NCBI GenBank assembly: GCA_947625255.1
Contig: CANQNT010000024.1
Coordinates: forward strand, 1 to 47,766
Origin: an uncultured Acetatifactor sp.
Lineage (GTDB): Bacteria; Bacillota; Clostridia; Lachnospirales; Lachnospiraceae
Length of the DNA stretch: 47,766 bases
Direction: 5' to 3'
The notes below the pieces were generated by a model, which was given only the letters and a program-made list of their open reading frames with translations, did no database searches and had not been told where the DNA came from. This document shows positions 9,024 to 17,231 of the stretch, one piece after another. Both the position numbers and the translations under genes were made by a program. The number at the start of each line of letters is the position of its first letter. Position 1 is the stretch's first letter.

Positions 9024-9075
9024 AAATGCCTTACGCAAACAAGGCCGGCTGATTACCGGCCTCCAAAAGGCATTT
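9024..9075. terminator. Convergent (bidirectional) terminator between ylbJ and the coiled-coil gene
   Basis: A nested hairpin: outer arms AAATGCCTT (9024-9032) and AAGGCATTT (9067-9075), inner arms AGGCCGG (9042-9048) and CCGGCCT (9056-9062). It lies between two convergent genes and is followed on the plus strand by a T-rich run. Confidence 0.75.
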
Positions 9076-9097
9076 CTTCTTTGCTCGATCCAAGTCA

Positions 9098-9709
9098 TCA
9101 GATGATATCCAAGCTCTCGCCCGTCGCGTTTTCAGCCCCGTTTTCCGCCGAAGCCTCGACTGGCTGTTCCTCCGCGGGATGAAGCTCGTTACGGTTAGAA
9201 AGGATGATCTCGTGATAATGATTCATGGCGCCCACCAGGTTTTCGTAATGGGTGGTTGCGTCCTGGGTGGAGGCAATGATGATCTGTTCCAAATGATCCA
9301 GCATATCATCCATGTACTGCATGGCCGCCTGACGCACACCGTTGGCCTCCATCATGGCTTTGTCCACGATTTCCTGCGCCTGAGCGGTGGCATCCTCCAC
9401 GATCCGGTTCGCGTGCTCGTAAGCCTGCTGCATCACCTCGTGTTCGCTGACCAACTCATTGGTATGGGCTGTGGCTTCATTGATCATGGCTTCCGCCTTG
9501 GTCCTGGCATCGTTCAAGATCGCTTCCTTATTGCTGATGATCTTCTGGTAGCGCTTGATCTCCTCCGGAGTCTTCATACGGAGCTCTCTCAAAAGCCCTT
9601 CGATTTCCTCCCGATTGACGATGATATTGGTGCTGGACATAAACTGGGGTTTACATCCGTCAATATATTCCTCAATCTCATCAATTAGTTGTTCGATTTT
9701 GCTGCTCAT
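9098..9709 (-). CDS. Coiled-coil protein resembling V-ATPase subunit H / DivIVA-type helices
   Basis: A 203-residue, mostly helical protein. Residues 55-145 are rich in Ala, Glu, Gln and Lys with heptad character (KAEAMINEATAHTNEL, RIVEDATAQAQEIVDKAM), the pattern that makes databases label such proteins ATPase subunit H-like. The C-terminal 30 residues are acidic and Ala/Glu-rich and probably disordered. There is no signal peptide or membrane segment. A GGAGG box is six bases before the ATG. It follows coaD by 12 bp and is the last gene of the parE-parC-rsmD-coaD group. Function is unknown; a scaffold or cell-division role is only a guess from the coiled coil. Confidence 0.82.
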   Translation of the reverse strand: MSSKIEQLIDEIEEYIDGCKPQFMSSTNIIVNREEIEGLLRELRMKTPEEIKRYQKIISNKEAILNDARTKAEAMINEATAHTNELVSEHEVMQQAYEHANRIVEDATAQAQEIVDKAMMEANGVRQAAMQYMDDMLDHLEQIIIASTQDATTHYENLVGAMNHYHEIILSNRNELHPAEEQPVEASAENGAENATGESLDII

Positions 9710-9721
9710 GCCGGCCCTCCT

Positions 9722-10213
9722 TTATTTTCTCTGGATTCCATATCTTTCATATATCATATCGGCGACAAAATCCGGTACGCACTGGCTGATGTCACCGCCG
9801 AAGCTGGCAATCTCCTTGACACTGGAGGAGCTTAAATAAGCATATTCCAGGTTCGTGGCCAGGAACATCGTATCCAGTTTCCCTTCCGAAAGCTTACTGT
9901 TGGTCTGTGCCATCTGCAGCTCGTATTCAAAATCCGTGATTGCCCGAAGCCCTCTGACCGCGACGTGCAGATTCTTCTCCCTGGCATAGTCGATCAACAG
10001 ACCACTGAAGCAGTCCACCTGCACATTGGGCAGGTCCCTGGTCGCCTCTTCCAATATCTTAACACGTTCCCGGGCAGAAAACAATGGGGTCTTTCCCTTA
10101 TTATCCAAAACGCTTACGATCAGCACGTCAAACACCTCGGAGGCCCGCCGGATCACGTCCAAATGTCCAAAGGTCACCGGATCAAAGCTGCCGGGATAAA
10201 CGGCTCTTTTCAT
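9722..10213 (-). CDS. coaD: Phosphopantetheine adenylyltransferase
   Basis: Transfers AMP from ATP to 4'-phosphopantetheine to form dephospho-CoA, the fourth step of CoA synthesis. The 163-residue protein has the nucleotidyltransferase motif [14 protein letters not shown] (TxGH) at 8-21, the substrate loop [16 protein letters not shown], and the second nucleotide motif [16 protein letters not shown]. Length is standard. Its ATG overlaps the stop codon of rsmD (ATGA, 4-bp overlap). The rsmD-coaD pairing is common in Firmicutes. Confidence 0.97.
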   Translation of the reverse strand: MKRAVYPGSFDPVTFGHLDVIRRASEVFDVLIVSVLDNKGKTPLFSARERVKILEEATRDLPNVQVDCFSGLLIDYAREKNLHVAVRGLRAITDFEYELQMAQTNSKLSEGKLDTMFLATNLEYAYLSSSSVKEIASFGGDISQCVPDFVADMIYERYGIQRK

Positions 10214-10773
10214 AACTTCTTTCCTCCCATCCTATGGATAAAGAGATGCTTGTTGGTCTTATACTTTTTCTCGCGCGTCAGGACATAACCAAGCTCTTCC
10301 AGATAAGGAACCTCCGTATTTAGGGAAGCCTCCACCACGATCAGCGTCTCCTCATCCACATAGCGTGCCTTGGAAAGCGCCTCCAACACCCGGCGCTCCT
10401 GCTCCTGCCCATAGGGCGGATCCATGAAAATCACATCCACATGGCGCTCGTTGATACTCGACAGCCCCGCACAAGCATCCTGCTTTAATACTATAGCACG
10501 GTCCGTGAATTTCGTAAATACCAGATTTTCCTGAATGCAGGAAATCGCCCTGGGAGCGTTCTCCACAAAATAGGCTCTTTTGGCGCCGCGGCTGATGGCC
10601 TCAATACCGATGCCGCCGCTGCCGCTGAACAAATCCACAAAGATGCAGCCCGGCAGTTCCGGCTGCAAAATATTAAACAAGGTCTCCTTAATACGGTCCG
10701 TAGTCGGACGGGTATCGGGTCCTTCCGGCGCGTGTAAAGGAAGACTGCGTGCGCTTCCCGCTATGACTCTCAT
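10210..10773 (-). CDS. rsmD: 16S rRNA (guanine(966)-N(2))-methyltransferase
   Basis: Methylates G966 of 16S rRNA using S-adenosylmethionine. Seen are the N-terminal [13 protein letters not shown], the SAM-binding loop [19 protein letters not shown] and the catalytic motif IFMDPPYGQ (N/DPPY type). About 187 residues, as usual. The start at 10773 is preferred over 10791, because AAAGGAG lies eight bases upstream of it whereas the earlier ATG overlaps that box. It is downstream of parC and coupled to coaD by a 4-bp overlap. Confidence 0.95.
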   Translation of the reverse strand: MRVIAGSARSLPLHAPEGPDTRPTTDRIKETLFNILQPELPGCIFVDLFSGSGGIGIEAISRGAKRAYFVENAPRAISCIQENLVFTKFTDRAIVLKQDACAGLSSINERHVDVIFMDPPYGQEQERRVLEALSKARYVDEETLIVVEASLNTEVPYLEELGYVLTREKKYKTNKHLFIHRMGGKKL

Positions 10774-10845
10774 AAGGGATTCTCCTTTCATGTATCTTTC
10801 TCATCCAGGCATCCTCCAATGAAGAGCATCCGATGAAAAAGGGAA

Positions 10846-13083
10846 TTAAACGCGAACTTTCACTCCCTTGGTGTCGCGCTTGTTCACCTTCAGGTTGTTG
10901 AGCACGATCTGCCTGCCCTTGTATTCGATGGTGACGGGTACGGAATTCTGGATAAAATACACGCACTCTACAAAGTCGCCCTCCGACAGCTTCATGGCTC
11001 TTACACCAATGGCGTTTTTCTTCTTTTCCGGAATTTCCGTTATGGAAAAACGCAGGAAATAACCTTGTGCGGTCTGAAGCACCACGTTGTTCTGATTGCG
11101 CAGGGCAGCGATTCCGATCACCTTGTCCCCCTCTGACAGCTTGGTGGCGGACACGGTGCGCTTTGCCACGTCGAACTCTCCGCCGTCCACGATCTTTGCC
11201 ATGGATTGGGCGGTGACGAACACCATCTGACACAGATTCAGCTCCGTCTGGCTGGTGACCAGCACAATGGATTCCTTTTCGGAATTATAATTGCTCACAT
11301 TATCAATGGGTACGCCCTTGTCCCGGAACTTTCCAAAGGGCAGGTCGGAAACCTTGATGGTATGGAGCTGGCCGGTATCGGTAAACAGACAGATCCGGCT
11401 GGTATTCCTGCATATGAACACGTAGCTGTTTTCCGCGTCCGCGGCTTCCTTGTTGCGTTCGTAGGCGGTCAGGTCCACGGTCTTCGCATAACCAAAGCGG
11501 TCCATCAGGAAACAGATTTCCATCTCCTCAACTTCTTTTTCCTTGTACACCGCTTCCTTGCCGTTCTCGATCAGGGTACGGCGCCCGCGGCCATATTCCT
11601 TTTGAATGGCATCCAGTTCATTGACGATCACCTGGGCCATGGAATCCCTGCGCTCCAGGATATCCTCATAACGGTAAATATTGGCCATGGTTTCCTGATG
11701 CTCCTTGATAAGCGCGTCAATCTCCAGGCCGATCAGGCGGTAAAGGCGCATCTCCAGAATGGCGTCGGCCTGCTTTTCCGTGAACATCAGTTGTGTCGCC
11801 ATGACCCGTGATTCCTTGGATTTGAAGCGGATTCCGTCGGTCTTGCCCTCCACCAGACATGCTTTGGCCATGTTCCGGTCCTTGGAGCCCCGCAGAATCT
11901 CGATGATCAGATCGATGACATTGCAGGCCTTGATCAATCCTTCCTGAACCTCCCGCCGCTGCATCTCCCTGGCCAGAAGGCTGGTGTATTTACGGGTAGC
12001 CACCTGGAACTGGAAATCCACGTTGGCCCTGAGAATCTGCTTCAGCCCCATGATCTCCGGCCGGCCGTTGTAAATTGCCAGCATATTGACGCCGAAAGTA
12101 TCCTCCAGACGGGTCTTCTTATACAAAAGGTTGGTAAAATTCTCTACGTCCGCATCCTTGCGCAGCTCAATCACAATGCGGATGCCCTCCTTGGAGGACT
12201 GGTTGGAAATATCCATGATATCCGCGGTCTTCTTCGTCTCCGCCAGAGCCGCCACGTCCGTCAGGAACTTGGCAATATTGGCGCCGATCATGGGATAGGG
12301 GATCTCCGTGATCACCAGATTGGTCCTGCCGTTTTTGCCCTTCTCATATTCCACCTTGCCGCGGACCTTGATCTTGCCCACACCGGTCTCATAGATTTCC
12401 AACAGTTCGTCCTTGTTGATGACGATGCCGCCCGTGGGGAAGTCCGGGCCCTTGAGGTATTTCATCAATTCCCGGGTGGTAATCTTTTCATCCCGCATAT
12501 ATGCCTTGGTAGCTTCGATCACCTCGGACAGGTTGTGGGGCGGGATGCTGGTCACCATCCCTACGGCAATGCCCTCGGAACCGTTGACCAGCAGATTGGA
12601 AAACTTCACGGGCAGCACCGTGGGCTCCTTTTCCGTCTCGTCAAAGTTGGGCATGAAGTCCACCACGTCCTTATCCAAATCCGCCAGGAAAGCATCCTGG
12701 GTGATCTTCTGCAGCCGGGCCTCCGTATAACGCATGGCGGCCGGCCCATCGCCCTCGATATTGCCGAAATTGCCATGACCATCGATCAATGCCAGCCCCT
12801 TTTTGAAATCCTGGGCCATGACCACCAAGGCGTCATAAATGGAACTGTCTCCGTGGGGATGGTACTTACCCATGGTATCGCCCACAATACGGGCGCTCTT
12901 ACGATGGGGCCTGTCCCAGCGCACTCCCAATTCGTGCATATCATAAAGAGTGCGGCGCTGTACCGGCTTCAGTCCGTCCCGGACATCCGGCAGGGCTCTG
13001 GCGATGATCACGCTCATCGCGTAGTCGATAAAAGATTTCTGCATTAATTCAGAATATTCAGTCTTAATGATTCTATCGTCCAT
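10846..13083 (-). CDS. parC: Type IIA topoisomerase subunit A (topoisomerase IV ParC-like)
   Basis: The DNA-cleaving subunit of a type IIA topoisomerase. Catalytic Tyr119 is in AAMRYTEARL. The quinolone-resistance region reads YHPHGDSSIYDALVVMAQ, with Ser80, Ser81 and Asp84, closer to Gram-positive ParC than to GyrA (GDSAVY). The C-terminal beta-pinwheel is present (FGYAKTVDL, GYFLRF), but I do not find the GyrA box QRRGGKG that DNA gyrase needs for negative supercoiling. At 745 residues it is shorter than typical GyrA. It follows parE by 79 bp. Chromosome decatenation is the inferred role; a gyrase at the usual dnaA locus would be elsewhere. Databases may label it GyrA. Confidence 0.88.
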   Translation of the reverse strand: MDDRIIKTEYSELMQKSFIDYAMSVIIARALPDVRDGLKPVQRRTLYDMHELGVRWDRPHRKSARIVGDTMGKYHPHGDSSIYDALVVMAQDFKKGLALIDGHGNFGNIEGDGPAAMRYTEARLQKITQDAFLADLDKDVVDFMPNFDETEKEPTVLPVKFSNLLVNGSEGIAVGMVTSIPPHNLSEVIEATKAYMRDEKITTRELMKYLKGPDFPTGGIVINKDELLEIYETGVGKIKVRGKVEYEKGKNGRTNLVITEIPYPMIGANIAKFLTDVAALAETKKTADIMDISNQSSKEGIRIVIELRKDADVENFTNLLYKKTRLEDTFGVNMLAIYNGRPEIMGLKQILRANVDFQFQVATRKYTSLLAREMQRREVQEGLIKACNVIDLIIEILRGSKDRNMAKACLVEGKTDGIRFKSKESRVMATQLMFTEKQADAILEMRLYRLIGLEIDALIKEHQETMANIYRYEDILERRDSMAQVIVNELDAIQKEYGRGRRTLIENGKEAVYKEKEVEEMEICFLMDRFGYAKTVDLTAYERNKEAADAENSYVFICRNTSRICLFTDTGQLHTIKVSDLPFGKFRDKGVPIDNVSNYNSEKESIVLVTSQTELNLCQMVFVTAQSMAKIVDGGEFDVAKRTVSATKLSEGDKVIGIAALRNQNNVVLQTAQGYFLRFSITEIPEKKKNAIGVRAMKLSEGDFVECVYFIQNSVPVTIEYKGRQIVLNNLKVNKRDTKGVKVRV

Positions 13084-13128
13084 GTTGTGTAGCCTTTCTT
13101 AAGGAATATGCCCGGAAACCCCGCGGCC

Positions 13129-13165
13129 GGGCCCGTATAACGCATGACGGCCGCCCATCGCCCTA
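13129..13165 (-). repeat. Partial copy of an internal parC segment in the parE-parC gap
   Basis: From the parE stop codon the minus strand reads AGGGCGATGGGCGGCCGTCA and on to ATGCGTTATACGGGCCCGGC. This matches the parC codons for GDGPAAMRYTEAR (12716-12755) with about two substitutions and two small gaps over some 40 nt. It lies entirely outside the parC reading frame, so it is a fragment copy rather than functional coding sequence. Confidence 0.7.
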
Positions 13166-15085
13166 CACGTCCAGCTCCGCGTCCGTGGCGTGGTCGTAAA
13201 TGAACGCTCTCCTGGGCGGCACGTCCGCCCCCATCAGAAGTTCGGTCATCTCGGAAGCCATCCGCCCGTCCTCGATTTCCACCTGCTTCAAAAGCCTGGT
13301 GGCCGGATCCAGCGTGGTCTCCCAGAGCTGCTGGGCATCCATCTCTCCCAGACCCTTGTAACGCTGCAGGGTAAAGGGTCCCTTGTGCTTCTTCCTGTAT
13401 TTTTCCAGGGCCTTGTCATCGTAAAGGTACTCTTCCTTTCCCTTGGCGGGCATGGCCTTATAGAGAGGCGGCATGGCGATATACACATGTCCCTCATAGA
13501 TCAGCTGAGGCATAAAACGGTAAAATAACGTCAGCAGTAAATTGGAAATATGGGCGCCGTCCACGTCCGCATCCGCCATGATAATGATCTTGTCATAGCG
13601 AAGCTTACTGATGTCGAAATCATTCCCATAGCCCTCGGAAAAACCGCAGCCAAAGGCGTTGATCATGGTCTTGATCTCCGCGTTGGCCAGTATTTTATCG
13701 ATACTGGCCTTTTCCACGTTCAGAATCTTGCCGCGGATGGGCAGAATCGCCTGATAATTCCGGTCTCTGGCGGTCTTGGCGCTGCCGCCGGCGCTATCTC
13801 CCTCCACGATGAAGATTTCACACCTGGAAGCGTCCCTGGATTCACAATTGGCCAGCTTGCCGTTGGAATCAAAGGAAAACTTCTGCTTCGTCAGCATATT
13901 GGTCTTGGCCTTTTCCTCCGTCTTGCGGATCTTGGCCGCTTTTTCCGCACAGCCGATGACGCTTTTTAATGTCTCCAGATTGCGGTCAAAGAACCGGACA
14001 ATTTCGTCTCCCGTGACCTTGCTCACCACCTTGGCCGCATCCTGGTTGTCCAGTTTCGTCTTGGTCTGACCCTCGAACCGGGGATCGGGGTGCTTGATGG
14101 ATACCACGGCCGTCATGCCGTTGCGCACATCGGTACCGGTAAAATTGGCGTCTTTTTCCTTTAAAACATTTAACTGTCTGGCATAATTATTGATGACATT
14201 GGTAAAGGTGGCCTTGAACCCCGTCAGGTGGGTGCCCCCCTCCGAATTATAGATATTGTTGCAAAAGCCCAGCACGTTCTCATGGAACTCATTCACATAC
14301 TGCAGCGCCACCTCCACGGTAATGCCCTCGCCTTCTCCTTTAAAGTAGATGACATCGGAAACAGTCTCTTTGGACTTGTTCAAATCCTTGATAAAGCCCA
14401 CCAGGCCATCCGGCTCCCGGAACATGATCTGTTCCGGAGACTCCGGGCGCTTGTCCTCATAGTAGATCGTGAGCTGGGGATTCAGATAAGCCGTTTCATG
14501 GAGTCTGCTCTTCACTTCGTCCTCTTTGAAACGGGTCTTGTCAAAAATGGTATCGTCCGGCAGAAAATTAATCGTAGTCCCCGTCTCCCTGGTCCTGCCG
14601 ATCACGGGAAGCAGGCCGTCCGCCAGTTCCAGTACGGGGACGCCCTTTTCATAACGGTCCTCGTAGATCTTGCCATCCGTCCGCACAGTGACAGTCAGAC
14701 GGTTGGACAACGCATTGACCACCGAGGAGCCCACGCCATGCAGCCCGCCGCTGGTCTTATAGGCGTTGTTGTCAAATTTACCACCCGCGTGCAGGGTGGT
14801 AAAAACAAGACGCTCGGCACTGATGCCCTTTTCATGCATTCCCACGGGAATTCCGCGGCCGTTGTCCTCCACTGTGGCGGAACCGTCCGCCTCCAGGGTG
14901 ACCCGGATCTCGCTGCAGAAACCTGCCAGATGTTCGTCAACGGAATTGTCGACGATCTCATAGATCAAATGATTCAAGCCCTTGGTCGAAACGCTGCCGA
15001 TATACATACCGGGACGCTTCCGCACCGCTTCGAGCCCCTCCAAAACGGTGATGCTGGAGGCATCATAAATGTTTGATTTTGCCAT
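13163..15085 (-). CDS. parE: Type IIA topoisomerase subunit B (topoisomerase IV ParE-like)
   Basis: The ATPase subunit partnering the downstream ParC. GHKL ATP-binding motifs are [25 protein letters not shown] and [15 protein letters not shown]. The transducer domain follows, then the TOPRIM domain with [10 protein letters not shown] and [11 protein letters not shown], and the C-terminal [18 protein letters not shown]. At 640 residues it has the length shared by GyrB and ParE of Gram-positives, lacking the insert of enterobacterial GyrB. Sequence alone does not split GyrB from ParE; the call rests on pairing with a ParC lacking the GyrA box. A strong promoter is at 15193-15222. Confidence 0.9.
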   Translation of the reverse strand: MAKSNIYDASSITVLEGLEAVRKRPGMYIGSVSTKGLNHLIYEIVDNSVDEHLAGFCSEIRVTLEADGSATVEDNGRGIPVGMHEKGISAERLVFTTLHAGGKFDNNAYKTSGGLHGVGSSVVNALSNRLTVTVRTDGKIYEDRYEKGVPVLELADGLLPVIGRTRETGTTINFLPDDTIFDKTRFKEDEVKSRLHETAYLNPQLTIYYEDKRPESPEQIMFREPDGLVGFIKDLNKSKETVSDVIYFKGEGEGITVEVALQYVNEFHENVLGFCNNIYNSEGGTHLTGFKATFTNVINNYARQLNVLKEKDANFTGTDVRNGMTAVVSIKHPDPRFEGQTKTKLDNQDAAKVVSKVTGDEIVRFFDRNLETLKSVIGCAEKAAKIRKTEEKAKTNMLTKQKFSFDSNGKLANCESRDASRCEIFIVEGDSAGGSAKTARDRNYQAILPIRGKILNVEKASIDKILANAEIKTMINAFGCGFSEGYGNDFDISKLRYDKIIIMADADVDGAHISNLLLTLFYRFMPQLIYEGHVYIAMPPLYKAMPAKGKEEYLYDDKALEKYRKKHKGPFTLQRYKGLGEMDAQQLWETTLDPATRLLKQVEIEDGRMASEMTELLMGADVPPRRAFIYDHATDAELDV

Positions 15086-15192
15086 GGAAAAAACCTATCC
15101 TTTACTGGATTTCATCGTTTTCATCAAACGGGGAAAAGCCCGTCTGAATGGGCGCTTTAAGGATCTACACAAACAAATGTACGCCCTTTGAC

Positions 15193-15222
15193 ATTATACA
15201 ACATACCATGCGACTAAGTCAA
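15193..15222 (-). promoter_or_regulatory. Promoter of parE-parC
   Basis: Minus strand: -35 TTGACT (15217-15222), 18-bp spacer, -10 TATAAT (15193-15198), about 100 bp before the parE ATG. It probably also drives rsmD, coaD and the coiled-coil gene, as no terminator is seen between them. Confidence 0.75.
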
Positions 15223-15239
15223 CGAAAAAATGAGGGGAC

Positions 15240-16322
15240 TCATTTTCCTACCAGGATTCTCAGGAAAGGGACGCGCCCTAAAAGTCTGGTTCCCAGCCAG
15301 GAGACAAGAAGCACTACCGCCGCCTGGAGAATATTAAAAGGATAAAATGGCGCTTCCAGGGGGCTTAAAGGACGCAGAACGTAAAGAATCAGATAACCAG
15401 ACAAGATGTATATCCCCATCGTATCGCGCCCCAGGATCTGCAGAAATCTTCCCCGAAAAAAGGTGTTCTTTAAGAGATAATCCCCCGTCAGGATAAAAAA
15501 CGCACTGCCGACGAAACCGATCAAAGCACGGTAAAGGTCCAAAAACATCTGTTTCGGAATGTTTTTGCCAAGAAGCTTATAGCCGGTGAGATAGATCATG
15601 GAATCCGCCCGAAAGAAAAGGAACAAGAACGCAAAGCCAAGCCCAAAGATGACAATATGCCAGGGATTCGTTCCGGCCCCATGGGATTCCAACAATCCGC
15701 GGCCATAAAAAGCGGTCACAAAATACAAGAACAAGTATTTATATGCCCCCAGCCCCAGACCGTCCGGAGTAACGAACATTAAAAGGAAAATCGCCCCATA
15801 GATCCAGGGACTGTTCTTGCAGAATCGGCGAACCAAAAAAACGATCAGAAAGCTCCAGAAAACCGCCCACAAGAACCATAGGGCATAAAAAGTCCGGTTT
15901 ATGTAGGTCCAGATGAAATTCCAAAGGGAATCCGGCAAGAGGGAAGGTGTCAAAAGCAGATTCAGTCCGTAATCCAATGCGCTCCAGATAAAAATCGGCG
16001 ACAAAAGGGTTTTGGCGCGTCTGCAAAGCAATTGGTTCATCCGGCCTGCTTTTTCCGCCCTGCGGACACTCCCCCAAGACAAAAAGCCGCTGATCATCAT
16101 GAAAAGCGGCATATGAAAGCTGTAAATCAGCTGATACAATTTGTCTTCAAAATAAAGGGCGGAGGCGCTGTACTCCACGCCGCTGCCTTCCTGAATACAG
16201 TGTCCCAGGACCACCAGCAGGATGGCAAAGCCGCGCAGGAGATCCGGCAGCTCCTGCCTCCCACCCTCGTCCCCGGACGGGGATTTCCGGAAATAGGCTT
16301 TCAAAAAATTAGACTTCATCAT
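15240..16322 (-). CDS. Acyltransferase 3 family membrane protein
   Basis: A 360-residue membrane protein of the acyltransferase 3 / fucose 4-O-acetylase type, which moves acyl groups onto extracytoplasmic sugars or lipids. The N-terminal catalytic mark is LPDLLRGFAILLVVLGHCIQ, with the conserved Arg and His, followed by YSFHMPLFMMISGFL. About ten hydrophobic helices follow. The substrate cannot be predicted. The ATG overlaps the 3' end of the DegV gene by 14 bp and has no strong ribosome binding site, so translation is probably coupled. It is the last gene of the Asp23-fakA-recG-degV group, which may link lipid supply with acylation, though this is inference. Confidence 0.88.
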   Translation of the reverse strand: MMKSNFLKAYFRKSPSGDEGGRQELPDLLRGFAILLVVLGHCIQEGSGVEYSASALYFEDKLYQLIYSFHMPLFMMISGFLSWGSVRRAEKAGRMNQLLCRRAKTLLSPIFIWSALDYGLNLLLTPSLLPDSLWNFIWTYINRTFYALWFLWAVFWSFLIVFLVRRFCKNSPWIYGAIFLLMFVTPDGLGLGAYKYLFLYFVTAFYGRGLLESHGAGTNPWHIVIFGLGFAFLFLFFRADSMIYLTGYKLLGKNIPKQMFLDLYRALIGFVGSAFFILTGDYLLKNTFFRGRFLQILGRDTMGIYILSGYLILYVLRPLSPLEAPFYPFNILQAAVVLLVSWLGTRLLGRVPFLRILVGK

Positions 16323-17187
16323 ACTTTAACTGCCTGCAGCAGGCGATGGCCAAAGAACCTGGTCCGATGTGGCAGGCCACACTCAGGGAAAGGGGATCGA
16401 TGTGAATCTCCGTGGTGGGATATTGCGCCTGCAGCTCCTCTTTCAAGGCCTGAGCCGCCGCGTCATTCTGGGTATGGGCGATGGAAAGCCATACGCCGTT
16501 GGTCTCTGTAATGCCGCCGAAACGGTTCACAATATCGTTATGGATGGCGTTCATCATAATGGTCTTTCCCTGACTGGTGGTGCGGGCCTTGGCGAAAGCA
16601 TCCAGCTTCTCCCCCTGAATCTGGAGAACGGGCTTTAAGCGAAGCAAGGTTCCCAGCGCCGCGGCCGCAGGGGTAATGCGTCCGCCCTTTTTCAGATAAT
16701 ACAACGTATCCAGCATGATATAGATACTGCTGTTGAATTTATCCTCTTCCAAAATCCGCTTGATCTGCGCCGCGTTCTTGCCGCGCCTTGCCAGCTCAAT
16801 GGCATCCAGGACGGACTGTCGCTGGGTCACGGAAATCCTCTGGTTGTTCACCACCTGCACCCTGCCGTCATAATCCCGGGCAAGGCCCATGGCGCTTTCG
16901 CAGGAGCTGCTCAGACCGCTGCTCATGGGGATATGCACTATTTCGTCATATTCCTGAAGCAGTTGGTTCCAAAGGGTCATGACCGTATCCGGCGCAGGCT
17001 GGCTTGTGGAGATATCGGCTCCCTCCCCGAGTCGTTTATAAAATTCCGGCACGGTGAGACTAATATCCTCAAAAAACAATTCTTCATTAATAAAAAAGGG
17101 CATCGGCAGCACTGCAACACCGCGTTCCCTGGCTTCTTTTTGGGAAATTCCACTGTTTGAATCGGTAACAATCGCTATTTTGGGCAT
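16309..17187 (-). CDS. DegV family fatty-acid-binding protein (FakB-like)
   Basis: DegV proteins bind a fatty acid and, as FakB, present it to the kinase FakA for phosphorylation. The 292-residue protein opens KIAIVTDSNSGIS and has SISTSQP-like ADISTSQPAPD, then HIPMSSGLSSSCESAM, the conserved loop that holds the carboxyl group, and a C-terminal HIGPGSLAIACC. It is 2 kb downstream of fakA, with recG between. AGGAG lies nine bases before the ATG. Which acyl chain it prefers cannot be read from sequence. Confidence 0.92.
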   Translation of the reverse strand: MPKIAIVTDSNSGISQKEARERGVAVLPMPFFINEELFFEDISLTVPEFYKRLGEGADISTSQPAPDTVMTLWNQLLQEYDEIVHIPMSSGLSSSCESAMGLARDYDGRVQVVNNQRISVTQRQSVLDAIELARRGKNAAQIKRILEEDKFNSSIYIMLDTLYYLKKGGRITPAAAALGTLLRLKPVLQIQGEKLDAFAKARTTSQGKTIMMNAIHNDIVNRFGGITETNGVWLSIAHTQNDAAAQALKEELQAQYPTTEIHIDPLSLSVACHIGPGSLAIACCRQLKYDEV

Positions 17188-17231
17188 GGTTTCTTTCTCC
17201 TATATCAATTGATTTCCAGCTTATTTTACCG

